Source: Paenibacillus sp. MAHUQ-63 (GTDB taxonomy: Bacteria; Bacillota; Bacilli; Paenibacillales; NBRC-103111). From it: DNA of 64,000 nt. The DNA lies in contig NZ_JARADB010000006.1 in the NCBI RefSeq assembly GCF_028765165.1, positions 236,689-300,688 on the forward strand, given 5' to 3'. The position numbers and the translations under genes are program-made. The notes under the pieces were generated by a model. It saw only the letters and a program-made list of their open reading frames with translations, was not told where the DNA came from and made no database searches. Shown here in pieces: positions 52,431 through 62,132 of this stretch. Position 1 is the first letter of the stretch, and every line of letters starts with the position of its first letter.

Positions 52431-53945
52431 TTATTCCGTCACGATACGCAAATTCTGCTCCGCTTCTTTAATGCGCTCCAAGTTTTTGCGGTTGTTGAGC
52501 AGGAGAGATTGCAACGTAGCCGACAGCTCTTCCAATGTCGCGGATGCTTCTTCGGAGATGGCGGCCAGGTTGTTCGTGGAATCGCTAATCGTCACCGACG
52601 AGGAGCTGATCCGGTCCATGAGCTCGCCGTAGCTCGTGGAGAGCACCTTAAGCATCGTGACGGAGTCGGTGATGGATTCGAAGGCTTGCTTCGTTTGGCC
52701 GGTAATCTCATTGCTCTGCTGCATACGCAGGGAAACCTGATCCATCCGGGCGCGTGTCTGATTGGATAACGTCGTGAATTCCTGCAGCTGCTCGGAGATG
52801 CGGATGGCGGACTTCGCCGTCATATCGGCGAGCTTGCGAATTTCGTTCGCCACGACGGCGAAGCCCTTGCCGTGCTCGCCTGCTCTTGCCGCTTCAATGC
52901 TGGCATTGAGGGAGAGGAGGTTCGTCTGGTTGGCGATATCTTGAATCGTGTCGCTGAACTGGCTCGTTTCATTCAAGCGCTCGATCAGGGAGACCGTATC
53001 CTGCGACACCGCCTCGATATCTTTGGTGAAAGCGGTGAACGTATCCGACAGCTGCTCCATACGGCCGCGTCCTTGATCGGATAGCGAGGCGGCCTCGGTC
53101 GTTTTGCCGAGTAAGGTGTGGATGGAGTCGGACATCTGTTTGATCAAATCATTCATATGAGTGACGGACTCGTTGATCGACAGCGTCGAGTCGACTTGAT
53201 CGCCTGCGCCTGTAGCAATATCCTGGAAGGCGCTGTTCATTTCATCGAACGAGGCGTTGTCCTCTTCTCCGGACTTCGTAATGGAATTCAAGTGCTCTGT
53301 AACCAGCGTGATTTGCTTGGCGGCCAGTTCGCGCTGCTCCTGCTGAAGGACAAGGAACTGCTCGGCTTGCGAGCGGGCTTCCGCCATGCTTTTGTTCATA
53401 TAACCGGATACTTTCAGAGCTGCGAACATGAGTACGCTGATCAGGATAAAGTAAATGATGTAGGTCGGCATTGTTTTTGGATCCAGCTGAAGTACGTCTT
53501 TCTGGACGAAGAATAGATAGGCCATCTGGAACAATCCCCAGGCGGCGGAGATGAGCCAAGGCACCATTTTCATGAAAATAAGCGCCATAATCATCGTGTA
53601 GTACACGGAGAATACGTTCGTAATATCGGGTTTGCCGATAAGCTGTACGGTGGTAGAGATTCCGCTGGTGATGACAGCGAAATAGCATAAATAATGAATG
53701 AACTTTCTGCTGAAATGCAAGTAGGCATAGGTTAATAAAATGGCCGTTTCGAAAATGAGCGTAAACTTCATGCTGGAGTCCATCGTACCCACGCCTAAAG
53801 CCAGCACACTCAAATACATAAGTAAAGCGGTTGCACAAATGGCTAGAAACACAACGAAATTTCGCCGGATGACATCTCTGTCCCGTATTGAAGCCTGCAT
53901 CTCGCTGCTCTTGTTCTGATTGTTGAACGTTGTCGAAAAATTCAT
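52431..53945 (-). CDS. Methyl-accepting chemotaxis protein with six membrane helices and no external sensor domain
   Basis: 504 residues. Residues ~25-185 contain six closely spaced membrane helices with only short loops, so the input must be in the membrane or cytoplasmic. A long coiled-coil signalling domain (about 215-500) holds the tip motif IEAARAGEHGKGFAVVANEIRKLA. There is no HAMP domain after the last helix. The third codon (ATG 53945) has the GGGGGA site at 6-base spacing and is chosen over 53951. It would signal to CheA to alter motility. Confidence 0.88.
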   Translation of the reverse strand: MNFSTTFNNQNKSSEMQASIRDRDVIRRNFVVFLAICATALLMYLSVLALGVGTMDSSMKFTLIFETAILLTYAYLHFSRKFIHYLCYFAVITSGISTTVQLIGKPDITNVFSVYYTMIMALIFMKMVPWLISAAWGLFQMAYLFFVQKDVLQLDPKTMPTYIIYFILISVLMFAALKVSGYMNKSMAEARSQAEQFLVLQQEQRELAAKQITLVTEHLNSITKSGEEDNASFDEMNSAFQDIATGAGDQVDSTLSINESVTHMNDLIKQMSDSIHTLLGKTTEAASLSDQGRGRMEQLSDTFTAFTKDIEAVSQDTVSLIERLNETSQFSDTIQDIANQTNLLSLNASIEAARAGEHGKGFAVVANEIRKLADMTAKSAIRISEQLQEFTTLSNQTRARMDQVSLRMQQSNEITGQTKQAFESITDSVTMLKVLSTSYGELMDRISSSSVTISDSTNNLAAISEEASATLEELSATLQSLLLNNRKNLERIKEAEQNLRIVTE

Positions 53946-54120
53946 CGTCATCCCCCGTCTGATATGCCGAACTTTGTCGGATTGCTGTAAGGTGTGGATT
54001 CTGCGGCCGTGGTTGGAACTCCTCTCAAAATGGCGCTAAGCAAGTGACATACTCCGCCGCTTTCTCCCATATACTCTATCAGTCAACAAAATGATAGAAC
54101 AAAGCGGAGGGATTATTAGC

Positions 54121-55611
54121 ATGCGCTTTCAACTTCAATCAGCACCCCACAACCGGAAGATAAGCCGACTGATCATGATCATCCTGTTACTAGTTTCGCT
54201 ATTCCTCTCTGCTATGCCCGTCCATGCGTCAGGGGAGGACGGAAGCTCCTCCGCCCAAGACGAGCAAGACATCTATCAGAAGCTGAAGTCCGGCCAGCGT
54301 CTGCAGCAAGAGAAGACCTATGTGACACCTGAGCAGCCAACCGTGTATTTGACCTTTGACGACGGTCCTAGCAAATTGACCCCGAAGGTTTTAGATATTT
54401 TAGCAGAAGAGGGCGTGAAAGCTACATTTTTTGCGCTTGGCGAGCAGGCCAAGGAGCATCCCGAGCTCGTTGCAAGAATCGTGAAGGAAGGCCATGTTTT
54501 GGGCAATCATTCTTATAATCATGTTTATAAAGAGCTTTATAGCAGTTTCCAAACGTTCTGGGATCAAATACAGCGCAGCGAGGATGTGTTTGCCGAAATC
54601 GCAGACGTACGTCCGGGTCTGGTGCGGGCTCCCGGAGGAACCTATACGAACTTTGACGCCTATTACTACTACTTATTGGAGCAGGCCGGCTATACGGTCG
54701 TGGACTGGAATGTCGACAGCGGAGACTCCAAGCGCCTTCATGTGCCTGCGAACGAGATTTGGCAAACGGTGAAAAGCTCGCGTCTGGAGCATGAGCTAAC
54801 GGTACTGTTTCATGACGGCACAGGGCACGAATCGACGGTAGAAGTGCTGCCGAAGGTTATTGCCTACTACAAAAATTTAGGCTATACGTTCGCGCCTCTG
54901 ACGGCCGAGGTGAAGCCCAGTCAGTTCAAGGTGGGGAAACCGAAATGGTCCCGAAGTATGAACCAGGGGGAGTTCCAGCACTTACTTGCTGAAACGAAGC
55001 AATATGCTGTGGCTCACAACCACCTGGTACAGACCGCTCAAGAGGAAGCGCCGGGGAATACGAGCGATCAGCCGGATAAGCTGCAAGGTGACAAACAGCA
55101 GGACAACAAGCAGCAGGATAAACTGGCGTCTGCAGAGGAAGAGGTGCAGATTCTGTCTGCGCAGCCGGCGGTGCCGCTGCAGGTGAACGTTGCTCCGGGA
55201 AGCAGCTTTACGCTGCAGCCTGCGGACTACGAATTGCGTGCGGGCCGTATCGAGCTTCCGCTGCGTTCCCTGATTGAGCGAATAGGCGGCCAAGTGCAAT
55301 GGCGGGACAATGCCAAAACGGCGAGTGCACACTACGGCATCTATGATATTGACTATGATTTGGCTGCGAGAACGATTCGCATTTATGCTTTAGGCCAAAG
55401 CAGTGCAACCTACCATTTGGCGGACATGAAGCTGCATGACGGCGTGATGATCGTTCCGCTGCGCAAAACGGTAGATGAACTCGGCGGTAGAATTACCTCC
55501 TCCGTCATGGAATCGGGCAGACGCGAGGTGTCGATGGCGTTCAAGCAGATCTATATGCTGCGGGAAAATAATAGTCTCCTGAGAAACTCTCTATTTGCCC
55601 TAGCAGGTTAA
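54121..55611 (+). CDS. Secreted polysaccharide deacetylase with copper-amine-oxidase-N-like tail
   Basis: 496 residues. Signal peptide (about 1-38, ending near VHASG). The NodB deacetylase domain runs about 75-260, with metal and catalytic motifs TFDDGPS, HSYNH and RAPGGT and the final HDGTGH. A Gln/Asp/Lys-rich linker follows (about 315-340). The C-terminal ~120 residues look like the copper-amine-oxidase N-terminal domain found as a repeat in Paenibacillus surface proteins. Likely substrate: peptidoglycan or another N-acetylated glycan. ATG 54121 follows GGAGGG. Confidence 0.87.
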   Translation: MRFQLQSAPHNRKISRLIMIILLLVSLFLSAMPVHASGEDGSSSAQDEQDIYQKLKSGQRLQQEKTYVTPEQPTVYLTFDDGPSKLTPKVLDILAEEGVKATFFALGEQAKEHPELVARIVKEGHVLGNHSYNHVYKELYSSFQTFWDQIQRSEDVFAEIADVRPGLVRAPGGTYTNFDAYYYYLLEQAGYTVVDWNVDSGDSKRLHVPANEIWQTVKSSRLEHELTVLFHDGTGHESTVEVLPKVIAYYKNLGYTFAPLTAEVKPSQFKVGKPKWSRSMNQGEFQHLLAETKQYAVAHNHLVQTAQEEAPGNTSDQPDKLQGDKQQDNKQQDKLASAEEEVQILSAQPAVPLQVNVAPGSSFTLQPADYELRAGRIELPLRSLIERIGGQVQWRDNAKTASAHYGIYDIDYDLAARTIRIYALGQSSATYHLADMKLHDGVMIVPLRKTVDELGGRITSSVMESGRREVSMAFKQIYMLRENNSLLRNSLFALAG

Positions 55612-55676
55612 TGTCTAAAAGAGTAGAAGACTGGAAAAACTAGAAGCATACCCTTATATAAGGAGGCTTCTTGACT

Positions 55677-56654
55677 ATGCAGTCGAAGACGCGAATATTC
55701 GATCAGCCGCAGCCTCTCGTGGAACGGATGATCATGAACGTAGAGAAAGTCATCGTAGGCAAAAGAGAGACGATCGAGCAGGCGTTTATCGCGATGCTGA
55801 GCGGTGGTCATCTCCTTTTGGAAGACGTGCCGGGCGTAGGGAAAACGATGCTTGTACGCGCCTTGGCCAGAACGATTGGTTGCGAGTTTAAAAGAATTCA
55901 GTGTACGCCGGATTTGCTGCCTTCGGATGTGACGGGGGTGTCGGTGTATAATGCCAAAACCGGCGAATTCGAGTTTCGCCCCGGGCCGCTAATGACCCCG
56001 ATCGTCTTGGCGGACGAGTGCAACCGCACTTCGCCCAAGACACAGTCCGCCTTCCTGGAGGCGATGGAAGAGAAACGGGTGACCGTGGATGGCGTAGGCT
56101 ATGAGCTGCCTAAACCGTTCGTTCTGTTGGCTACGCAAAACCCGGTGGATTACGAGGGGACGTACGCGCTGCCCGAAGCGCAGATGGACCGGTTCCTCAT
56201 GAAGCTGTCGCTGGGCTACCCGACGCCGGATCAAGAGATTTTGATGCTGGACCGGCTGCAAGAGCGCCATCCGATCGAGGGGGTGAAGCCCGTCATCGTG
56301 CAGGACGAATTCGTGCAATTGCAAAGGGAAGCCGCTATGATTCATGTCGATAATACGCTCAAGGATTTCATCGTCCGCTTGGCCCTGGCGACGCGGGAAC
56401 ATCCCGATCTGTACCTCGGCGCCAGCCCGAGAGCTTCCCACGCGCTTATGCGCGCTGCGCAAACCTCGGCTTACATAAAAGGCAGAAGCTTCGTCGTACC
56501 GGACGATATCAAAGATCTGGTGCTCCCGGTATGGAGTCACCGGCTCATCCTGACATCCGAAGCCCGGATGACCGGCAAGACGGCGGAGCGGCTTTTGGCC
56601 GATTTGCTAGCCGCCCAGCAAACTCCCGTGCTCCGTTATGTTTCAACGAAGTAG
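55677..56654 (+). CDS. MoxR-family AAA+ ATPase
   Basis: 325 residues. Walker A EDVPGVGKTMLVRALA, Walker B IVLADECNRTSPKTQ, and sensor motifs in ATQNPVDYEGTYALPEAQMDRF are seen. MoxR ATPases are chaperone-like and act on the DUF58 partner product. AAGGAGG is at 55660-55666; ATG 55677 (10-base spacing) is preferred over TTG 55671 (4-base). It begins the operon MoxR - DUF58 - transglutaminase. Confidence 0.92.
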   Translation: MQSKTRIFDQPQPLVERMIMNVEKVIVGKRETIEQAFIAMLSGGHLLLEDVPGVGKTMLVRALARTIGCEFKRIQCTPDLLPSDVTGVSVYNAKTGEFEFRPGPLMTPIVLADECNRTSPKTQSAFLEAMEEKRVTVDGVGYELPKPFVLLATQNPVDYEGTYALPEAQMDRFLMKLSLGYPTPDQEILMLDRLQERHPIEGVKPVIVQDEFVQLQREAAMIHVDNTLKDFIVRLALATREHPDLYLGASPRASHALMRAAQTSAYIKGRSFVVPDDIKDLVLPVWSHRLILTSEARMTGKTAERLLADLLAAQQTPVLRYVSTK

Positions 56655-56665
56655 GGGGCTTACTC

Positions 56666-57880
56666 ATGAAAAGCTGGGGTAAAACGTCGCTGCTCTTCGC
56701 AGGCTGCTTGCTGTCCGTCCTGCTGGCCTACCGGCAAGGCGGATATGCCGCTTGGTATTTAGGCATTTGTTTGACTCTGATCTGGCTGCAAGCCGGATTG
56801 TTTTATGTTTTTGCGCTGCGGGGGCTGACGATCAGCCGGCAGCTGTCGGCCGAAGTGTTCGTGTCGGGAGAAGACTTGAGGGTCTCTTTGGCTGTCAGCC
56901 ATCCCGCCCGATTGCCCCTGCCCTGGCTGGTGCTCAAAGAAACGTGGATTCACGAAGGAAGCGGTGCCAAGCTGGTGTACAGCAAGCTGTTGTTCCCGTG
57001 GTTTAAATCCGCTATCGCTATTGATTACAAAATCACGGCACTGCTCCGCGGCGTGTACCGGTTCGCCGGCTGCGAGGCGGTTGCAGGGGATCTCTTCGGC
57101 TTCGCCGTGCGCCGCACGCATCGCGATGAGCTTCACCGGTGCGTCGTATTTCCGAAGCCGGATACGCTCAGCCACTCCGGCATGACGTTCCACGCGGACG
57201 ACGGAGACATTTCAGCCGCCCGCGGTCCGAGAACCGAGACTCCGCTTATCGGCGGAGTCCGCGACTATGTCAGCGGCGATCCGTATCACCGCATCCATTG
57301 GAAATCATCCGCCCGGCTGAACCGGCTGATGACCAAGGAGCCCGAGCAGGCCGTCTCCGCGAAGCGGATGGTGCTGCTCGACGCCGCGCCCGCGGCGGGC
57401 CCAGCCGAAGCGGCACAGCCGCTGCTGGAGAAGGGCGTCGCCCTCGCGGCCGGCTTCTTCGAAGCCGCCGCCGGCGGGCGCGAGAGCTGCGGCTTCGCCA
57501 GCAGCTCCGGCGGCAGGCGAATCGCTCCGACGATTCGCCCTGATCTGACGCTCGCGTACGAGGTGCTCGCGAGCGTGGGCGGCAAGCCCGCCATGACCTT
57601 TCCTGACCTCGTCAGGAAAGAGGCGGCGGCCTTGCCGCCGGATGCGTCGATGCTGTGCATCACATCGACGCTGGATGTGGCGCTGGTGCGCGCGGTCGCG
57701 GATGCGCGCACCAGGCGCCGGTCCGTGCACGTGATCTACGTGCACGCCAAGCCTTCTCTCTCGGTCGCCGAACGAGAGGGGGCATCGCAGCTGCAGGCCG
57801 CAGGCTGCAGCTTCACCGAGGTGCCGCATCCCGTTCGCCTGTGGCCGAAGCAAGGAGGTGTTGCGGATGCAACCGCTTGA
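56666..57880 (+). CDS. DUF58 domain protein
   Basis: 404 residues. Two N-terminal membrane helices (about 8-60), then the DUF58 signature GVRDYVSGDPYHRIHWKSSARLNRLMTKE (about 190-220) in a vWA-like region. It lies 11 bases after the MoxR stop, with the TAGGGGG site upstream of ATG 56666. DUF58 proteins pair with MoxR and transglutaminase genes across bacteria; the molecular role is not settled. The 3' end overlaps the next gene by 14 bases. GC-rich codon use in its second half differs from the first half. Confidence 0.9.
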   Translation: MKSWGKTSLLFAGCLLSVLLAYRQGGYAAWYLGICLTLIWLQAGLFYVFALRGLTISRQLSAEVFVSGEDLRVSLAVSHPARLPLPWLVLKETWIHEGSGAKLVYSKLLFPWFKSAIAIDYKITALLRGVYRFAGCEAVAGDLFGFAVRRTHRDELHRCVVFPKPDTLSHSGMTFHADDGDISAARGPRTETPLIGGVRDYVSGDPYHRIHWKSSARLNRLMTKEPEQAVSAKRMVLLDAAPAAGPAEAAQPLLEKGVALAAGFFEAAAGGRESCGFASSSGGRRIAPTIRPDLTLAYEVLASVGGKPAMTFPDLVRKEAAALPPDASMLCITSTLDVALVRAVADARTRRRSVHVIYVHAKPSLSVAEREGASQLQAAGCSFTEVPHPVRLWPKQGGVADATA

Positions 57881-60218
57881 ACCAAGGCGCGAATCGCGCT
57901 TGTTGATACCGTCCGAGTCCGGTGGCGTTCCCCCGTCCGGCCTCGTATTTCATAAAAGCAGGATAACCGGCGCGGCGCCGCTATCGCCGTCATCGATATC
58001 GCCGCATCAGCAGACGACCTTTGTCCGGGACATCCTTACTTCACTTCTGCTCTTCCTGCTTGTCTCCGAGTGGCTTCATCCCCTGGCCTGGATGGCCGAC
58101 GCGTCGCTTGCTACAGGGCCTGTTCTTGTTGTCTTCGCCATATGCATCGCGATCGATTGCTTCAAAGTGCCTTACGCATGGGGCTGGTCCGCCAAAGCGG
58201 CGCTCATTCTGCTGTTCATCGGGTTCATGTTTAACCGTGAGAGCTTCATGTCCGGGGCATGGGTCCTTGACGTGGTGCGCGCCTTCGCTCAGGATGCGGG
58301 GCATCTGACCCAGGGGCGTTTCGAGCTCGTCAGCGGCGAGTTAAGGACGCTGTTCTTCCTGTTGGGATGGTCGCTGCTCATATCCGTCATTCAGGTACTT
58401 ATGCTGCAGAGGCAGCACAGCCTCTGGTTCGTCGGTGCTACGCTGATCTATTTGGTCGTTCTGCAGCTGGTGTTGGGCGCGGATACGGCACACGGGATCA
58501 TACGCACACTAGGATATGGGCTGCTGCTGCTGGCGCTGCTTAATCTTGCCCGCATCGAGCAAACGTACGGCTTTGCGCCGGTCCGCCCGGGCCGGTCTGT
58601 GCAGTGGATGGCTGCAACTGCCGCTCTGGTGGGCTTATTGGCAGGGGCGGCCTGGTATTCGGCCAAGGAGGCGGATCCGCAGCCGCTGATGAAACCGGTC
58701 AGCTGGGATTATTTGTCCGACCGCTTGTTCGAGCTGTATAACGAAGATTATGCTTCCGGCGGAGGTGCCGTTGCAGGGGCGGCCAAATCAGGCTATGGCA
58801 ACAATGACACTGCCCTGGGAGGTCCTCTCCAGGTAGATACGACCCCTGCATTTACGGCCAAGACCTCCGAGCTGACCTATTGGCGCGGAGAGTCCAAAAA
58901 CTTCTACGACGGCAAAGGCTGGACCCAGACGAATCAAGCGCTGGAGCCTTTTGTACTTCCGCTGTCGAACCCTTCGGGCTCGACGGTTACGCAAGAAGTT
59001 TTATGGAATGACAAATCTCCGAATAAGCAGCTGTTTGCAGGTGGAAATCTAATAGGTGTGGACACGCTTCTGACGGACAAAGGGAAACCGTTGTCACCCA
59101 GTCAACTGCTGGGCTCTCCGTTCACAGGCAAATTGACTTTGCCCGAAATTGCAGATCCGTTATCGTATTACAAAATCACCGTTCAACCCGTCAAGGAAGA
59201 TCCCGCCTTGCTGAATGCGGATAGGGGAGGTTACCCGGAGGAGATCGCCCGCGATTATTTGCAGCTGCCGGATGCATTGCCCCGTTCTGTCCGCAGCTTG
59301 GCTGAGCAGGTGACGGCGAACCGGGCGACGCCTTATGCCAAAGCGGTCGCGGTGGAGCAGTATTTGAGCCATACGTATACATACAGTCTGGAAAAGCCGA
59401 CGCGTCCGAGCCGCAGCGAGGATTTCGTCAGCCACTTTCTGTTCGTGGATAAGACCGGCTACTGCGATCATTTCTCCACGGCGATGGTCGTGATGCTGCG
59501 TTCCGTCGGTGTGCCGGCCCGGTGGGTGAAAGGGTTCGCGCCGGGAACGCTTCAAGCGGATGACGGCGGTATAGAGCCGCTGCAAGAAGTGCTCGTTCGC
59601 AACCAGGATGCGCATTCGTGGGTTGAAGTTTATTTCCCGTCTATGGGCTGGGTTCCGTTCGAGCCAACGCCAGGTTTCTCGGGGATTTCTTCCGACCATC
59701 CGCGTGAAACCTTGACGACGGCGGCGATGGAGCAATCCGCCATGACGGCTTCGCTGATGAACGTCCCGCTGCCTGGCGGCTTTGCGGGTCATACCGGCGA
59801 GTGGCTGCAGGCTGCGAAAGACAAAGCGCTTGACTATGCGCGGGCCAATCGCAACCTTATGATAATTCTGGCAGGGATTACGGCTATGGCGGCCGGTGTT
59901 CTTCTCTATTTGAAACGCAAAGGGTTTATGGCTAGAACTGCGCTGGTGCCGTTTTACCGCGATCGCAACGCACACCCGCTTGTCCCTTACATGGACCGGC
60001 TGTGGCTGCAGCTGTTTCGCAAGCATGGCGCCAAGCCCAAAGACCAAACCGTGCGGGACTACGTGACCGGACTGAATCTCAGACAGCACGCCCAGAAACA
60101 AGCGCTGCTTCAATTCGCCTTAATGTATGAAAGCATCCGCTATGACACGGCGGGTTCGGCACCCTACACGAAGCGGGAAATTGCGGCCATTTGGAAAGCC
60201 ATCCAAAAGACACATTAA
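57867..60218 (+). CDS. TgpA-like membrane transglutaminase
   Basis: 783 residues. Residues ~50-285 contain several membrane helices (TgpA N-terminal part), and a transglutaminase core lies at about 495-605. The catalytic Cys is in KTGYCDHFSTAMVVMLRSVGVPARWVKGFAPG, with His in DAHSWVEVYFPSMGWVPFEPTPG and a likely Asp in the last part. One more helix (about 668-690) and a DUF4129-like C-terminal tail follow. AAGGAGGTG precedes ATG 57867. It works in the MoxR-DUF58 system, whose substrate is unknown. Confidence 0.9.
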   Translation: MQPLEPRRESRLLIPSESGGVPPSGLVFHKSRITGAAPLSPSSISPHQQTTFVRDILTSLLLFLLVSEWLHPLAWMADASLATGPVLVVFAICIAIDCFKVPYAWGWSAKAALILLFIGFMFNRESFMSGAWVLDVVRAFAQDAGHLTQGRFELVSGELRTLFFLLGWSLLISVIQVLMLQRQHSLWFVGATLIYLVVLQLVLGADTAHGIIRTLGYGLLLLALLNLARIEQTYGFAPVRPGRSVQWMAATAALVGLLAGAAWYSAKEADPQPLMKPVSWDYLSDRLFELYNEDYASGGGAVAGAAKSGYGNNDTALGGPLQVDTTPAFTAKTSELTYWRGESKNFYDGKGWTQTNQALEPFVLPLSNPSGSTVTQEVLWNDKSPNKQLFAGGNLIGVDTLLTDKGKPLSPSQLLGSPFTGKLTLPEIADPLSYYKITVQPVKEDPALLNADRGGYPEEIARDYLQLPDALPRSVRSLAEQVTANRATPYAKAVAVEQYLSHTYTYSLEKPTRPSRSEDFVSHFLFVDKTGYCDHFSTAMVVMLRSVGVPARWVKGFAPGTLQADDGGIEPLQEVLVRNQDAHSWVEVYFPSMGWVPFEPTPGFSGISSDHPRETLTTAAMEQSAMTASLMNVPLPGGFAGHTGEWLQAAKDKALDYARANRNLMIILAGITAMAAGVLLYLKRKGFMARTALVPFYRDRNAHPLVPYMDRLWLQLFRKHGAKPKDQTVRDYVTGLNLRQHAQKQALLQFALMYESIRYDTAGSAPYTKREIAAIWKAIQKTH

Positions 60219-60232
60219 ACCCCTTTACATCC

Positions 60233-60262
60233 TAGGTACCTAATGTTTAAAATTAGTACCTA
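60233..60262. other. Inverted repeat between the transglutaminase gene and guaA
   Basis: TAGGTAC (60233-60239) and GTACCTA (60256-60262), with inner TAAT/ATTA pairs. No T-run follows, so an operator or leader hairpin is as likely as a terminator. Confidence 0.4.
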
Positions 60263-60329
60263 TAAATAGCGGTAAGCGGACAAGGGACCCCTAAGCACCT
60301 TAATCGCTATGAAACTAGGAGGTCGGATA

Positions 60330-61868
60330 ATGAGTAAACCGAGTGAAATGATCGTCGTTTTAGATTTTGGAGGCCAGTACAACCAGCTGATTGCTAGACG
60401 AATTCGTGATTTGGGCGTATACAGCGAATTGCTGCCGTTCAATACGACGGTCGAGAAAATTCGTGAGCTTCAGCCGAAAGGTATTGTGTTCTCGGGCGGT
60501 CCGTCGAGCGTGTACGGTGAGGGAGCTCCAGCTGTTGATCCGAAAATTTATGATTTGGGTATTCCAATTTTGGGCATTTGCTACGGTATGCAGTTGATTG
60601 CCCACCAATTGAACGGAAAAGTAGAGCGCGCTCATACGCGTGAATACGGGAAAGCTGATCTTTCCTTCACGAATGAAAGCCCGCTTGTCAAAGGCTTGGA
60701 CGCGAAACAAACGGTATGGATGAGCCATGGCGACCACGTTGCCGTGCTGCCTGAAGGCTTCGTCATCGAGGGAAGCACCGATTCGCTGGAAATTGCTGCG
60801 ATGAGCAATCGCGATCGCAATATCCATGCGGTTCAGTTCCACCCGGAGGTTCGCCATTCCGTTCAAGGGAATGAAATGATCAACAACTTCATCTACGGTG
60901 TGTGCGGCTGTCACGGCGACTGGACGATGTCTTCCTTCGTTGAAGATATGGTGAAGGAGCTTCGCGAAGAAGTCGGCGACAAGAAAGTGCTTTGCGCACT
61001 CAGCGGCGGCGTAGATTCCTCCGTGGTTGCCATTCTGCTGCATAAAGCGATCGGAGATCAACTTACTTGTATGTTTATTGATCACGGCTTGCTGCGCAAA
61101 GGCGAAGCGGAGAGCGTCATGGATACTTTCGTCGGCAAATTCGATATGCACGTGGTGAAAATCGATGCCCGCGAGCGTTTCCTCGGCAAGTTGGCCGGTG
61201 TGGACGATCCGGAGCAAAAACGGAAAATTATCGGCACGGAATTCATTCGCGTGTTCGAAGAAGAGTCCGGCAAGTTCGATGATTTCACTTTCCTGGCGCA
61301 AGGGACGCTTTATACGGATATCGTCGAGAGCGGTACGGCGACGGCGCAAACGATCAAATCGCATCACAACGTCGGCGGTCTGCCGGAAGATATGAAGTTC
61401 AAGCTCGTGGAGCCGCTCAAAACGCTCTTCAAGGACGAAGTGCGCAAAGTCGGCGAGGAGTGCGGACTGCCTGCGGCTATCGTATGGAGACAGCCGTTCC
61501 CAGGTCCTGGTCTGGCGATTCGCGTATTGGGCGAAGTGACGGAGGACAAGCTGCATATCGTTCGTGAATCCGATGCAATCCTTCGCGACGAGATTGCCAA
61601 AGCCGGTCTGGACCGCGAAATTTGGCAGTACTTCACGGCGCTGCCTGGTATGAAAAGCGTAGGCGTAATGGGCGATGCAAGAACTTACTCCTACACCGTC
61701 GGCATCCGTGCGGTTACTTCCATCGACGGCATGACCGCCGACTGGGCGCGTATTCCGTGGGATGTGCTCGAGAAAATCTCCGTTCGTATCGTCAATGAAG
61801 TTGAGAACGTGAACCGGATTGTGTACGATATTACGTCTAAACCGCCTGCTACGATTGAGTGGGAATAG
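60330..61868 (+). CDS. guaA: GMP synthase (glutamine-hydrolysing)
   Basis: 512 residues. It converts XMP and glutamine to GMP, the last step of guanine nucleotide synthesis. The class I amidotransferase domain has the nucleophile in GICYGMQLIAHQ and His/Glu in FHPEVRHS. The ATP-pyrophosphatase P-loop is ALSGGVDSSVVA, and the dimerisation domain ends TSKPPATIEWE as in all GuaA. ATG 60330 follows AGGAGGT. The ~110-base leader does not contain a purine riboswitch. It carries its own terminator. Confidence 0.96.
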   Translation: MSKPSEMIVVLDFGGQYNQLIARRIRDLGVYSELLPFNTTVEKIRELQPKGIVFSGGPSSVYGEGAPAVDPKIYDLGIPILGICYGMQLIAHQLNGKVERAHTREYGKADLSFTNESPLVKGLDAKQTVWMSHGDHVAVLPEGFVIEGSTDSLEIAAMSNRDRNIHAVQFHPEVRHSVQGNEMINNFIYGVCGCHGDWTMSSFVEDMVKELREEVGDKKVLCALSGGVDSSVVAILLHKAIGDQLTCMFIDHGLLRKGEAESVMDTFVGKFDMHVVKIDARERFLGKLAGVDDPEQKRKIIGTEFIRVFEEESGKFDDFTFLAQGTLYTDIVESGTATAQTIKSHHNVGGLPEDMKFKLVEPLKTLFKDEVRKVGEECGLPAAIVWRQPFPGPGLAIRVLGEVTEDKLHIVRESDAILRDEIAKAGLDREIWQYFTALPGMKSVGVMGDARTYSYTVGIRAVTSIDGMTADWARIPWDVLEKISVRIVNEVENVNRIVYDITSKPPATIEWE

Positions 61869-61875
61869 CATAAAT

Positions 61876-61928
61876 GGAAAAGACGAACATTATGGGAAAA
61901 TTTAACCCGTTAATGTTCGTCTTTTTTA
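61876..61928 (+). terminator. Intrinsic terminator of guaA
   Basis: AAGACGAACATTA / TTAATGTTCGTCTT stem with T6. Confidence 0.9.
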
Positions 61929-61929
61929 T

Positions 61930-61958
61930 TTGACAAAGGGTTAGTTCCGCACTAAAAT
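61930..61958 (+). promoter_or_regulatory. Sigma-A promoter of pbuG
   Basis: TTGACA (61930-61935), exactly 17 bases, TAAAAT (61953-61958), 16 bases before the riboswitch. Confidence 0.85.
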
Positions 61959-61973
61959 GTGAGTTGGATAACA

Positions 61974-62048
61974 GTTTTTCGTATAATCTTGGGGATTGGC
62001 CCGAGAGTTTCTACGAGATCACCGCAAATGATCTGGCTACGAAAAAAA
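61974..62048 (+). ncRNA. Guanine/hypoxanthine-class purine riboswitch aptamer
   Basis: The P1 stem is GTTTTTCGTA paired with TACGAAAAA. Conserved TATAAT starts the core, loop 2 is GGATTGG, TTTCTAC joins P2 and P3, and loop 3 is ACCGCAAAT. The ligand-specifying base in the P3-P1 joiner is C (GGCTA; most family members have GACTA), which favours guanine or hypoxanthine over adenine. It lies in the leader of the purine permease gene. Confidence 0.9.
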
Positions 62049-62132
62049 GGAACGGAATCTATATGGGTTACTACGACTTTTTGTGCTATGCATAGAAGGG
62101 GCGGCCTCTCATATGGAAGCTCCTTTTTCGTA

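Noticed and set aside
60219..60329. Purine riboswitch before guaA
   Set aside because: None of the conserved core (TATAAT, TTTCTAC, ACCGNAAAT, NACTA) is found in this leader.
60360..61871. 503-codon minus-strand frame opposite guaA
   Set aside because: Antisense shadow; guaA is unmistakable on the plus strand.
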